Of a stretch of DNA of 64,000 bases, positions 17,957-25,926 are shown in pieces. The position numbers and the translations under genes were made by a program. The notes beneath the pieces were generated by a model, which made no database searches, was not told where the DNA came from, and saw nothing but the letters and a program-made list of their open reading frames with translations. Position 1 is the stretch's first letter, and every line of letters begins with the position of its first letter. Source of the DNA: Bosea vaviloviae. Its GTDB lineage: Bacteria; Pseudomonadota; Alphaproteobacteria; Rhizobiales; Beijerinckiaceae. Location of the stretch: the NCBI RefSeq assembly GCF_001741865.1, contig NZ_CP017147.1, forward strand, positions 2,037,001-2,101,000, written 5' to 3'.

Positions 17957-18349
17957 ATGAGCCTGGGTGGGATAGGCAACCTCGATTACACCGTGATCTT
18001 ATGCAGCAGGATGGCGGAAACGCGCGCGTTCTACCGCGATATCATGCAGTTTCCGATCGAGGTCGATCTTGAGAACTGGGTCAGCTTTCGCGTAGGCGCC
18101 GCGCTGCTCGCCCTGCGGCCGCGCGGCGTGTGGAGCGTCTGCGACGACGGCAAGGCGCTGCCGGGATCGGCGGCGGTTCAGCTCGCCTTTCGCGTGGCGC
18201 CTCCTGCGGTCGATGCCTGCCATGCGGAACTGGTCGCCAAGGGCGTGCCGATCCTGAGGGAGCCGACCGATCTGCCCAATTGGCGTCACCGCACGCTGTT
18301 CTTTCGCGATCCCGAGGACACCATCATCGAGATTTACGCCGAGTATTGA
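17957..18349 (+). CDS. VOC-family (glyoxalase/bleomycin-resistance) protein
   Basis: 130-residue vicinal-oxygen-chelate protein, preceded by AAGGAG. Two beta-alpha-beta-beta-beta modules: LDYTVILCSRMAETRAFYRDIMQFP at the N-terminus and AVDACHAELVAKGVPILREP to FFRDPEDTIIEIYAEY at the C-terminus. The final Glu of the IIEIYAEY strand is a normal metal ligand, while the first position is not an obvious His. Function cannot be deduced; relatives include glyoxalase I and dioxygenases. Confidence 0.85.
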   Translation: MSLGGIGNLDYTVILCSRMAETRAFYRDIMQFPIEVDLENWVSFRVGAALLALRPRGVWSVCDDGKALPGSAAVQLAFRVAPPAVDACHAELVAKGVPILREPTDLPNWRHRTLFFRDPEDTIIEIYAEY

Positions 18350-18383
18350 GCCGCGAGACGGGCTTTGATGGCGCCCTCTTTGC

Positions 18384-18506
18384 CGTCATTGCGAGCACCC
18401 GGGTCTTGCCTTCGGCAAGCCCGAGTACAGGCTCCGCGAAGCAATCCAGAAGGCTCGCTCGACGTCCCCCTGGATTGCTTCGTCGCTAGCGCTCCTCGCA
18501 ATGACG
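18384..18506. repeat. GTCATTGCGAG palindromic repeat, copy 1 (long variant)
   Basis: CGTCATTGCGAG (18384-18395) pairs with CTCGCAATGACG (18495-18506), with inner AGCAATCCAG / CTGGATTGCT arms. It belongs to the same family as 34594, 46565 and 58315. This copy has an extra hairpin (around GGGTCTTGCC-TTCG-GGCAAGCCC) inserted in the left side. It lies between convergent genes and could act as a bidirectional terminator. Confidence 0.8.
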
Positions 18507-18515
18507 GGGAGGGCG

Positions 18516-19283
18516 TCACGCCCGAAACGCCCCGCCGCCATCGACATCGAGCACGGTGCCGCTGACATAACCGCAGGCCGGTGAGGCCAGGAAGGCGGCG
18601 GCGTTGGCGATCTCCTCGGGCTCAATCAACCGGTCCAATGGCAGGTTCGTCAGCATCTCCTCCCAGCGTGCTTCGTCGCCGAGCGATGTCGCAGCGCGGT
18701 TCTTGCTGAGCGAAATGATGCGGTCGGTGCGGGTCTGCGAGGGGTTGATGCCGAAGACGCGCACGCCCCAATCGACGGATTTTCCGCCAACCGCGCTGGT
18801 GAAGGCCATCAAGGCGGCATTGCCGGTGCCGCCACAGACATAGTCGTAGCGCGGGCTACGCCCGGCCCCGCCGATGATGTTGACGATGATGCCGGCCTTC
18901 CGCTCCTTCATCCCCGCCAGATAGAGCTTGGTCAGATGGATATAGCCCATCACCTTCAGCGCCCAGGCCTGCTCCCAGCTTTCCATGGAAAGATCGAGCA
19001 GCCCGCCGCCGGGGATCGCGCCGGCATTGTTCACCAGGATGTCGATATCGGGGTAGTTGGCCGCAACGCGTTCGCGCTCGGCTGCGACCGAGAGATCGGC
19101 GGCGCAGCTCGCGACCCGGTTGGCCTCGCCCAGGGCCGCCGTCGTGGCCGCAAGGCGCTCAGTGTCGCGCGCGACGAGGACGACGGAGCAACCCTCGGCC
19201 AGGAAGGTTTTTGCGCAGGCCGCGCCGATGCCTTTCGAGCCGCCGGTGATCAGGACGCGGCGGCCGGTCAGTTTCAGATCCAT
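18516..19283 (-). CDS. Short-chain dehydrogenase/reductase with degenerate active site
   Basis: 255-residue classical SDR. NAD(P) motif ITGGSKGIGAACA at about 12-24, LVNNAGAIPGG and a C-terminal VLDVDGGGAFRA. The usual Ser...Tyr-x-x-x-Lys is altered: after VNIIGGAGRSP comes RYDYVCGGTGNAALMAFT, so a Tyr is present but the Lys three residues on is replaced by a small residue. It may be inactive, use another base, or bind ligand only. Its neighbour upstream on the same strand is an enoyl-CoA hydratase, which suggests acyl-CoA or aromatic degradation. Confidence 0.88.
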   Translation of the reverse strand: MDLKLTGRRVLITGGSKGIGAACAKTFLAEGCSVVLVARDTERLAATTAALGEANRVASCAADLSVAAERERVAANYPDIDILVNNAGAIPGGGLLDLSMESWEQAWALKVMGYIHLTKLYLAGMKERKAGIIVNIIGGAGRSPRYDYVCGGTGNAALMAFTSAVGGKSVDWGVRVFGINPSQTRTDRIISLSKNRAATSLGDEARWEEMLTNLPLDRLIEPEEIANAAAFLASPACGYVSGTVLDVDGGGAFRA

Positions 19284-19314
19284 GCGAGTAGTCCTTGTTG
19301 CGATGACGCGGGTT

Positions 19315-20097
19315 CTATTCCCCGGTGAAGGCCGGTTCGCGCTTCTCCTTGAAGGCGCGCTGGCCCTCGCGATAATCGGCGCTGCTGAAGCAGGCGGCGA
19401 TGGAGGCCTCGACTCCGGCGATGTCCCGCTCGCTCTCGGGGCGGGTGAGCTCGCTCAGCGCATGTTTGAGGGCGCGCAAGGTCAGCGGCGCATTGCCGGC
19501 GATCCGCGCGAGGTAGTCGCAGGCCTCCTGCTCGAAGCTTTCTGCGCCCCAGAGCGCGGTGACGACGCCCAGGCGCAGCGCCTCCTCGCCAGCGATGATG
19601 CGGGCGCTGAGCAGCAGGTCGGAGGCAGGGCCGAAGCCGAGCTTGGCCACCAGCATGCGCACGCCCTCATAGGCATAGCCGAGGCCGAGCCGCGCGGCGG
19701 GAATGCGGAAGCGCGAATCGGCCCGCGCCAACCTGAGATCACAGCTCATCGCCAGGCCGAAGCCGCCGCCGAAGCAGATCCCGCGAATGAGCGCGATCGT
19801 CGGCTTGGCGGCATGGACCAGCGCGGCGCAGCCTTGCAGATAGGCTTCGTCATAGGCCCGGGTTTCGGCGGCGCTGTCGCGCTTCTCGCCGAATTGCGAG
19901 ATATCGGCGCCGGCGCAGAAGGCGCGCCCACCTTCGCCTGCGACGACGATGGCGCGCACCTCGCGGTCGGCCTCCGCGCGGGCGACCAGGCCCGGCAGGC
20001 TCGCCCACATCTCATAGCTCATCGCGTTCATCTTCTGGGGCTGGTCGAGCACCAGCCGAGCCATGCCGTTCTCCGTCTCGTAGCGAACCGTGCCCAT
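19315..20097 (-). CDS. Enoyl-CoA hydratase/isomerase family protein
   Basis: 260-residue crotonase-fold enzyme. Oxyanion-hole segments are GRAFCAGADISQF and ICFGGGFGLAMSCDLRLA, and ARLGLGYAYEG takes the place where hydratases carry the catalytic acid; the exact acid is not clear to me. The C-terminal EGQRAFKEKREPAFTG is usual. ATG 20097 (MGTVRYETENGMARLVL) matches the family N-terminus. The frame is open further upstream to 20214. It reads into the SDR 31 bp away, so both probably belong to one acyl-CoA pathway of unknown substrate. Confidence 0.9.
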   Translation of the reverse strand: MGTVRYETENGMARLVLDQPQKMNAMSYEMWASLPGLVARAEADREVRAIVVAGEGGRAFCAGADISQFGEKRDSAAETRAYDEAYLQGCAALVHAAKPTIALIRGICFGGGFGLAMSCDLRLARADSRFRIPAARLGLGYAYEGVRMLVAKLGFGPASDLLLSARIIAGEEALRLGVVTALWGAESFEQEACDYLARIAGNAPLTLRALKHALSELTRPESERDIAGVEASIAACFSSADYREGQRAFKEKREPAFTGE

Positions 20098-20252
20098 CTC
20101 TCCCCGCAAAGCTCCATGTCTCCGATCGCAAGGCATATGCGCCGCCATGCGATGCCGGCGGCAGAGTAGCCGAGTTCTTCCGGGATGGCTTAGGAATGCT
20201 GCTTGCGCGCGCACCAGATGAGCGCTCGTCCGACGGGAACCGGGAGATCAGC

Positions 20253-21161
20253 ATGCAACCCTCGCAAGCCAGCCACAGCATTGGCGACGCGATGCTGTCG
20301 GCAATCATCAAGCCGGACGGCGCCGAATTGATCAGTCTGCGGGGTACGAAGGAAGGCGAGCTCCTCTGGCAGGCCGGGCCGCAATGGCCGCGCCACTCTC
20401 CGGTGCTGTTCCCGATCGTCGGGCGGTTGGCGGAGAGCAGGCTGCGGCATCAGGGGCACAACTACACCATGACCCAGCACGGCTTTGCACGTGACAGCCT
20501 GTTCGATTGGGTCGAGCAGAGCGAGGCGCGGGCGGTGCTGCGCCTGACCGAGAATGCGCAGACGCAAGCCATCTATCCATTCCGCTTCATCCTCGAACTG
20601 ACCTACGCCATCGCTGACGGCGCGCTGAGCGTGACGACGCGCGTGACCAATCCGGGCGATGTCGTGCTGCCCTGCAGCGTCGGCGCGCATCCCGCCTTCA
20701 ACTGGCCGCTGATGCCCGGCGTTCCCAAGGAGCGCCATGTCTTGGAGTTCGAGGTCCTGGAGTTTGATGCGCCGGAGGAGGCAAGCGCCGTCCTGCTGAC
20801 CGACGGATTGCTCGATGCGCGGGCGCCATTGCCTCTGCAGGGCCGTGTCCTGCCATTGTCGTCGGAGTTGTTCGCCAGGGACGCGCTGATCCTGCCTTCA
20901 CTCGCCAGCCGCTCCGTCCGCTTCATCGCAAGGGACGAGGCCGGGCGCACGGCGCGAGCTATCAAGGTCTCGTGGGAAGGCTATCGCGATCTCGGCATCT
21001 GGTCGAAGCCCGATGGCGCGCCCTTCCTCTGCATCGAGCCCTGGTTCGGCATGGCGAGCCCGCTCGGCTGGGATGGCGAGTTCACGGAGAAGCCCGGTAT
21101 CCTGCTGCTGGCGCCCGGCGAAAGCCGGGCAATGAGCTGGAGCATCAAGGTCGAGGCGTGA
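20253..21161 (+). CDS. Aldose 1-epimerase family protein (LacX-like)
   Basis: 302 residues of the galactose-mutarotase fold. GAELISLR, LFPIVGRL, QHGFARDSLFDWVEQ and SVGAHPAFNWPL carry the conserved residues, and IEPWFGMASPLG near the C-terminus supplies the usual Glu. Proteins of this LacX/YihR branch interconvert alpha and beta anomers of hexoses, but their sugar is often unknown. ATG 20253 follows GGGAGAT-like bases. The frame is open to 20196. It is divergent from the enoyl-CoA hydratase and convergent with the caspase-like gene. Confidence 0.85.
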   Translation: MQPSQASHSIGDAMLSAIIKPDGAELISLRGTKEGELLWQAGPQWPRHSPVLFPIVGRLAESRLRHQGHNYTMTQHGFARDSLFDWVEQSEARAVLRLTENAQTQAIYPFRFILELTYAIADGALSVTTRVTNPGDVVLPCSVGAHPAFNWPLMPGVPKERHVLEFEVLEFDAPEEASAVLLTDGLLDARAPLPLQGRVLPLSSELFARDALILPSLASRSVRFIARDEAGRTARAIKVSWEGYRDLGIWSKPDGAPFLCIEPWFGMASPLGWDGEFTEKPGILLLAPGESRAMSWSIKVEA

Positions 21162-21194
21162 GGCCGGAGCGCCCTCCGACGTCTCGCTATTATT

Positions 21195-21275
21195 GTTTTA
21201 ACGCGTTTTCTCCGCGCAAACGCTTCGCGTTTGTCGCGGGGGAACCGGTGTCCACTTCGCTCGAAAACGCTCTAA
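21195..21275. repeat. Nested palindromic repeat between convergent genes
   Basis: GCGTTTTC (21203-21210) pairs with GAAAACGC (21263-21270). Inside is a second strong stem around GCAAACGC-TTCG-GCGTTTG followed by GGGGGAACCGGTGTCCACTT. It sits between two gene ends that face each other and is probably a bidirectional terminator and a dispersed genomic repeat. Confidence 0.65.
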
Positions 21276-21288
21276 GCCCGCGACCTGA

Positions 21289-24243
21289 TCAGTGGCAGAC
21301 CGGCTCGCCGGGATGTCCGCAGTTCGGCCGCTTCTGCTGCGCCGGGTGTGGACGAGCGGCTTGCTGAGCCGCCTGCCGGGCGCGTTGCTGGACGGCCTGT
21401 TGTTGGGCTTGAGCCGCTTGCTGCTGCCGCTGCTGGGCGGCTTGTTGGGCGTGCTGCTGAGCCGCGGCCTGGGCGGCCTGTTGTTGCCGCTGTTGCTGCG
21501 CTGCTTGCTGGGCGCGTTGCTGCGCCGCGGCCTGAGCCGCCTGCTGCTGGCGTTGCTGTTGAGCGGCGTGCTGGGCGCGCTGTTGAGCCGCGGCCTGGGC
21601 CGCTTGCTGCTGTCGCTGTTGTTGAGAGGCTTGCTGGGCACGTTGCTGTGCGGCGGCTTGAGCCGCCTGCTGCTGCTGAGCAGCTTGTTGGGCGCGTTGC
21701 TGGTCGGCCTGTTGTTGACGCCGAGCTGCGGCATCGTTCGTCACAGCCTGAGGAGGCAAGGCGGGCGGTGGCGAGGGGCGGGCGATGGTGGCGGGGGCGG
21801 CCGGCTGTGTCGCTTGTCCAGCCGGGTGGGGTGCCTGCGAACCCGCCTGGGCGGGCGCGGCAGTGCTGGGAACCGGCTGGGCTCCGCGAGCTGGGGCGGC
21901 TGGCGTCTGCGCCACGCCCGGAGTCTGCGGCTGCGCGTTGCGGCTGGCGGTGGCAGGCGCATTCGGCGTGGGCAGAGGCCGCGCTCCCGGAGCGGCAGGC
22001 GGGACCGGCTGCGGGTTAGCCTGTGCAGGAGCAGCGGCATTGGGCGCCGGCTGGGCGCCGCGCCCCGGGACCGCCGGCGTCTGCGCTACGCCCGGGGTCT
22101 GTGGCGCTGCGTTGTGGCCGGCGGCGGGAGGCGCATTCGGTGTGGGTAGTGGCGGCGCACCCGGAGCGGCCGGCGGTACAGTCTGCGGGTTGGCCTGTGC
22201 AGGAGCAGCGGCGTTGGGCGCCGGCTGAGCGCCGCGCGCCGGGGCGGTCGGTGTCTGCGCCACGCCCGGGGTCTGCGGCGGCGTGTTGCGGCCAGCGGCG
22301 GGAGGCGCGTTGGGAGTGGGCGGTGGTTGCGCACCCGGAGCGGCTGGCAGTGCCGGCGCTTGGCCGGGGCGCTGCGGCTGCGGATGGGCGCCGGGAAGCG
22401 GCTGAGCTTGCGGCTGCAAATTGGCGGCCGGGGCCGGGGCTGCCTGGGCAGGTGCCGCCTGAGCGGGCGCAGCCTGAGCGGGCGTCAGGGGGCGAGCGCC
22501 GGGCCAGGCGTTGTTGATGGGCGCAGCCGGGTTTGGCGCGGCCGCCTGGGGTGCCGCGACCGGCGGCTGGCCCGGGGCGTTGACGGGCCTTGGAGCGTCA
22601 GAAGGTCTTGCCCGCTGTCCTGCCGCGTGCAGTGCCGCTGCAGTCGGCAATGCGACGGCCGCGGCGGCTATCGCGGCGCTCGCGACCGGATGCGCCTGGA
22701 TCAAATTGGATGGGCCGTTGCCGGGCGGCGGCGTCGGTGCGGCCGGCTGCGGCGGCAATAGGTTGGCGGGGATGGGCGCAACTTGCTGGCCGGCCGGATT
22801 GGTGACGATCGCCGTCTGATTGGCCTGGTTGATCACCACCGTGTTGTGGATGTTGACATTGACGACATTGAGCGGCGGCGGAGCGACATAGGCTGGACGC
22901 TCGATCCAGGCCGGAACCGGGTGATAGACCGGAATCGGCAGCACGAAGGCGACGGCAGGCGGCGCGGGCGGTGGCAGGTCGACGAAATAGGCCGGCCGCG
23001 GCGGCAGGAAGAACACCGGCACCGGCGGCGGGGGCGGCAGATCGTAGATCGGGTCCGCAAAATAGACGGCCGGGCGCTCGACATAGACGACCTCCTCCGG
23101 CGGGGGCGGCGGCACGTCATAGGCGAGCATGGCGAAGGAGGCCGGCGGCTCCAGCACGGCCGCGAAATGGGTGAGGCGGCGGCGCGCATCATAGGCATGG
23201 GGGCCGCTCGGATAGCGCCGCAGATAGGACCAATAGGCATCGGGCGTGTCGGCGAAGGCGCTTTCGCGCCAGGTCGCGGCCTCGCGGCGCGCGGCGACGA
23301 TGGCGCGCACGCGCTTGGCGAGCGGGTCGCTGGAATAGGCGGCGAGGAAATCGAGATAGCCGCGCATCGTGTCGCGCGCCAAAGCCGCGAGATAAGCCTC
23401 GCCGGCGTCGAAATCGCGGATCGGCCTGGAGCGCAATTCGGAGAAGCGGCTGGCCTGCGCTTGCGGGGCGGCCTGGCTGCGTTCGAAGAACAGGAACGGT
23501 GCCTGCACGCGCGAGACCTGCCAGGGCAGTTCGGCGCCATGCGTCAGGGCGTCGACGCGCAGGCGGACGCGCTCGAACAGGTCGTCGAGCGGCAGACCGC
23601 CCTCCTTGATCATCTCGGAAAGGGCGGTCGCATAGGCGCCGTAGGGCCCCTTGTTGTCGGGGCCGATCGTGCCTGGCGCGGCGTTGAAGGCGAGCAATGT
23701 GCCGGGGTCCGGCTGCATCAGGGCCAGGCCGCCGGCGAGGGGCTGCCCGGATCTAGCGAAGCCATTGGCATAGGCGGCGTCGAGCACGACGATGCGCGCC
23801 TTCAAGGGCAAGGCCGCCAAGGGCTTGGTGAGGTCGCTCAGCCGAACCGCCTCGAGCGGCACATCGGCGTCGCGCGCGATCCGCGCATCGACCGGGACGA
23901 GATAGTTCTCGCCCTCGAATTGCAGGCCGTTGCCGGCGAAATAGACCAGCGCGACGGTGTCGGGCCCGGAGGCACCAGCCTTGTCCAAGAATTCGCGCAG
24001 CGAGGAGCGCAGCGTCGCGGTGTCAAGGTCACGCGCCCCGACGACATCGAAGCCGGCGGCTTGCAAGGTCTGTGCGATCAGGCCGGCATCATTGGCCGGT
24101 GTTGCCTGCGGGCTCGCCTGATAGGCGCCGTTGCCGATGACCAGCGCGATCCGCTTTTCGAACTGCTGGGCCTGGCTGGGACTGAAACCTACGGCGACGC
24201 AGAGCGCGACGACCACCAGTCGCAGGAGATGGAATCCAGGCAT
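21289..24243 (-). CDS. Secreted caspase-fold (peptidase C14-like) protein, predicted inactive, with repeat-rich tail
   Basis: 984 residues. Signal peptide 1-26 (LLRLVVVALCVAVGFSPSQA). Residues ~29-270 are a caspase/metacaspase p20-like domain: KRIALVIGNGAYQ, DTVALVYFAGNGLQFEGENYLVPVDA and ARIVVLDAAYANGFA. In active relatives these last two read AGHG and DACR. Here the His is Asn105 and the Cys is Ala157, so proteolysis is unlikely. Residues ~300-370 hold a TPR/WD-like helical stretch (DAYWSYLRRYPSGPHAYDARRRL), followed by Pro-rich segments with PPPP runs, a hydrophobic Ala-rich stretch near SAAIAAAAVALPTAAAL, three 58-residue Pro/Ala repeats and a Gln/Ala/Arg-rich tail. ATG 24243 follows GGGAGGG. 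The frame is open to 24297. Probably an envelope scaffold. Confidence 0.85.
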   Translation of the reverse strand: MPGFHLLRLVVVALCVAVGFSPSQAQQFEKRIALVIGNGAYQASPQATPANDAGLIAQTLQAAGFDVVGARDLDTATLRSSLREFLDKAGASGPDTVALVYFAGNGLQFEGENYLVPVDARIARDADVPLEAVRLSDLTKPLAALPLKARIVVLDAAYANGFARSGQPLAGGLALMQPDPGTLLAFNAAPGTIGPDNKGPYGAYATALSEMIKEGGLPLDDLFERVRLRVDALTHGAELPWQVSRVQAPFLFFERSQAAPQAQASRFSELRSRPIRDFDAGEAYLAALARDTMRGYLDFLAAYSSDPLAKRVRAIVAARREAATWRESAFADTPDAYWSYLRRYPSGPHAYDARRRLTHFAAVLEPPASFAMLAYDVPPPPPEEVVYVERPAVYFADPIYDLPPPPPVPVFFLPPRPAYFVDLPPPAPPAVAFVLPIPVYHPVPAWIERPAYVAPPPLNVVNVNIHNTVVINQANQTAIVTNPAGQQVAPIPANLLPPQPAAPTPPPGNGPSNLIQAHPVASAAIAAAAVALPTAAALHAAGQRARPSDAPRPVNAPGQPPVAAPQAAAPNPAAPINNAWPGARPLTPAQAAPAQAAPAQAAPAPAANLQPQAQPLPGAHPQPQRPGQAPALPAAPGAQPPPTPNAPPAAGRNTPPQTPGVAQTPTAPARGAQPAPNAAAPAQANPQTVPPAAPGAPPLPTPNAPPAAGHNAAPQTPGVAQTPAVPGRGAQPAPNAAAPAQANPQPVPPAAPGARPLPTPNAPATASRNAQPQTPGVAQTPAAPARGAQPVPSTAAPAQAGSQAPHPAGQATQPAAPATIARPSPPPALPPQAVTNDAAARRQQQADQQRAQQAAQQQQAAQAAAQQRAQQASQQQRQQQAAQAAAQQRAQHAAQQQRQQQAAQAAAQQRAQQAAQQQRQQQAAQAAAQQHAQQAAQQRQQQAAQAQQQAVQQRARQAAQQAARPHPAQQKRPNCGHPGEPVCH
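21340..21720 (-). repeat. Gln/Ala-rich tandem repeat in the C-terminus of the caspase-like gene
   Basis: Imperfect repeats of about 20 residues (QQQRQQQAAQAAAQQRAQQA) repeated about six times near the 3' end. They predict a long Gln-rich helix or coiled coil. Codon choice varies between copies, so this is not a recent slippage product. Confidence 0.75.
21850..22370 (-). repeat. Three 174-bp (58-residue) Pro/Ala repeats
   Basis: A Pro/Ala-rich unit that includes PQTPGVAQTP and RGAQPAPNAAAPAQANPQ recurs with 174-bp spacing (for example the same GGAGCAGCGG block at 22028 and 22202). Copies are 80-90% alike by eye, so the array expanded fairly recently and could vary in number among strains. Confidence 0.8.
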
Positions 24244-24411
24244 TGCGCCCTCCCGGCAAGGACAAGTCAGAGCACTGCAATGTCGAAGCAGCGCCATGAA
24301 CCGGGATTGAATGAAGTGCGGCCAAATCCAGGCGAATATAGGGAAGGTTTTGGAACCGGAATCGGTTCATCGTAAGCGAAGACGGCCGGCTCTGCCGAGT
24401 TGCCGACTGCG
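24244..24411. other. Intergenic region with a perfect 6-bp palindrome
   Basis: GAACCG (24353-24358), GAAT, CGGTTC (24363-24368) lies between the MFS gene end and the caspase-like gene start, both on the minus strand. It could be an operator of the caspase-like gene or a short terminator stem of the MFS gene. Nothing else is supported here. Confidence 0.35.
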
Positions 24412-25743
24412 TCAGACTTGAGGAGCCTCGGGCTTGCGTCTTTCCCATCTCTGGTTGAGGCGTAGCGCGACCAAGGTGCAGGCCGCGCCCGAGAGCAGAT
24501 AGGCGCCCGCGGAAATCAAACCGAACTGGGTCGAGAGCAAGAGGGCTGCGAGCGGAGCGAAGCCCGCGCCGAAGAGCCAGGCGAGATCCGAGGTCAGCGC
24601 CGAGCCGGTATAGCGAAAGCCTGGGGAGAAGCTCGAGGCGACGGCGCCCGAGGACTGGCCGAAGGAGAGGCCGAGCAGCACGAAGCCGACGATCATGAAG
24701 ACCGTCTCGCCGACCACGCCGCCGTCGAGCAATTGCGGCGCGAACCCGCTGAAGACGGCTATCGCCACCGCGCAGCCGCCGAGCAGGGAACGCCGCCCGA
24801 TCCTGTCCGCGATCAGGCCCGAGGCGACGATCGCCGCGATGCCGAAGACGGCGCCGACGGCTTCGATGATCAGGAAGCGCGCCGGCCCCTCCTGCGTGAA
24901 CAGGAAGACCCAGGACAGCGGAAAGACCGTGACCATGTGGAACATGGCAAAGCTCGCCAGCGGCGCGAAGGCGCCGATCAACACGCTGCCGCCCTGGCTG
25001 CGCAGCGTGTCACGGATACGCGCGGGGTGGAGATCGCGGTTCTCGAACAGCTTTTGGTAGTCCGGCGTGGTGACCATGCGCAGCCGGGCGAAGAGGGCCA
25101 CGACATTGATCGCGAAGGCGACGAAGAACGGGTAGCGCCAGCCCCAGCTGAAGAAATCCTCGGCCGAGAGATTGCCGACGAAGAAGGCGAAGAGCACGCT
25201 CGCCACGATCAGCCCGAGCGGCGCGCCGAGCTGCGGGATCATCGCATACCAGCCGCGATATTTGCCGGGGGCGTTGAGGGCCAGCAGCGAGGCCAGCCCG
25301 TCCCAGGTACCGCCGAGCGCGATGCCCTGGCCGATGCGCGCGAGCGCCAGAAGCCAGATCGAGGCCGCGCCGATCTGCCCGTAGCCCGGCAGGAAGGCGA
25401 TGGCCACGGTCGAAGTGCCGAGCAGGAACAGCGCGATCGTCAGCTTGGCGCTTTTGCCATAGGCGCGGTCGACAGCCATGAAGATGACGGTGCCGAGCGG
25501 GCGCGCCACGAAGGCCAGGGCGAAGATGGCGAAGGAATACAGCGTGCCGGTCAGGGGATCGAGATAGGGGAAGACGAGCTTGGGAAACACGATCACCGAT
25601 GCGATCGCGTAGACGAAGAAATCGAAGAACTCGGAGGTCCGGCCGATGACGACGCCGATCGCGATCTCGCCCGGATTGATCTCGCCGTGGCGCGCGTTGA
25701 CGATCCTGGCGTCGCGTTCCGCTGTCGTTGGTGTCGTTGACAT
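24412..25743 (-). CDS. MFS transporter, metabolite:H+ symporter (MHS) family
   Basis: 443 residues with 12 predicted membrane helices. EIAIGVVIGRTSEFFDFFVYAIAS in helix 1 and the loop after helix 2 (RPLGTVIFMAVDRAYGKSAKL, related to the G-x-x-x-D-R/K-x-G-R motif) place it in the MHS branch (ShiA/ProP/CitA-like). The substrate is likely an organic acid or compatible solute. ATG 25743 was chosen because MSTTPTTAERD has a conventional start, though the frame is open to 25809. It is divergent from cyoA. Confidence 0.87.
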   Translation of the reverse strand: MSTTPTTAERDARIVNARHGEINPGEIAIGVVIGRTSEFFDFFVYAIASVIVFPKLVFPYLDPLTGTLYSFAIFALAFVARPLGTVIFMAVDRAYGKSAKLTIALFLLGTSTVAIAFLPGYGQIGAASIWLLALARIGQGIALGGTWDGLASLLALNAPGKYRGWYAMIPQLGAPLGLIVASVLFAFFVGNLSAEDFFSWGWRYPFFVAFAINVVALFARLRMVTTPDYQKLFENRDLHPARIRDTLRSQGGSVLIGAFAPLASFAMFHMVTVFPLSWVFLFTQEGPARFLIIEAVGAVFGIAAIVASGLIADRIGRRSLLGGCAVAIAVFSGFAPQLLDGGVVGETVFMIVGFVLLGLSFGQSSGAVASSFSPGFRYTGSALTSDLAWLFGAGFAPLAALLLSTQFGLISAGAYLLSGAACTLVALRLNQRWERRKPEAPQV

Positions 25744-25844
25744 GTGCGCCCGAGCTCGCATCGTTTGGCGATCCGCCGGCCCGTAGCCTGACGGCAGTCC
25801 GCTTTTCACTCATGCCCTTCTGACCGATGACAGGCTAGGCGGGG

Positions 25845-25863
25845 ATTGGGCAAATTGTCCAAT
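25845..25863. promoter_or_regulatory. Inverted repeat in the MFS-cyoA divergent region
   Basis: ATTGGGCAA-A-TTGTCCAAT: 9-bp arms with one mismatch around a single central base, 64 bp before cyoA and 102 bp before the MFS gene. The size and symmetry fit a dimeric repressor site. Which of the two divergent genes it serves is unknown. Confidence 0.45.
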
Positions 25864-25926
25864 GTTCGGCTTGATGCTCAGCCGCTAGCGCTCATCCCCA
25901 CAGATTAATGCTGACAGGTTGGTGCC

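Noticed and set aside
21292..22228. Gly/Leu- and Gly/Ala-rich frames on the plus strand
   Set aside because: They are shadows of the Gln/Ala and Pro/Ala repeats of the minus-strand gene.
22783..24375. Long open frame (530 codons) on the plus strand opposite the caspase-like gene
   Set aside because: It is antisense to a gene with clear fold motifs, signal peptide and ribosome-binding site. High GC and codon bias keep the opposite strand open. The predicted product has no recognisable motif.
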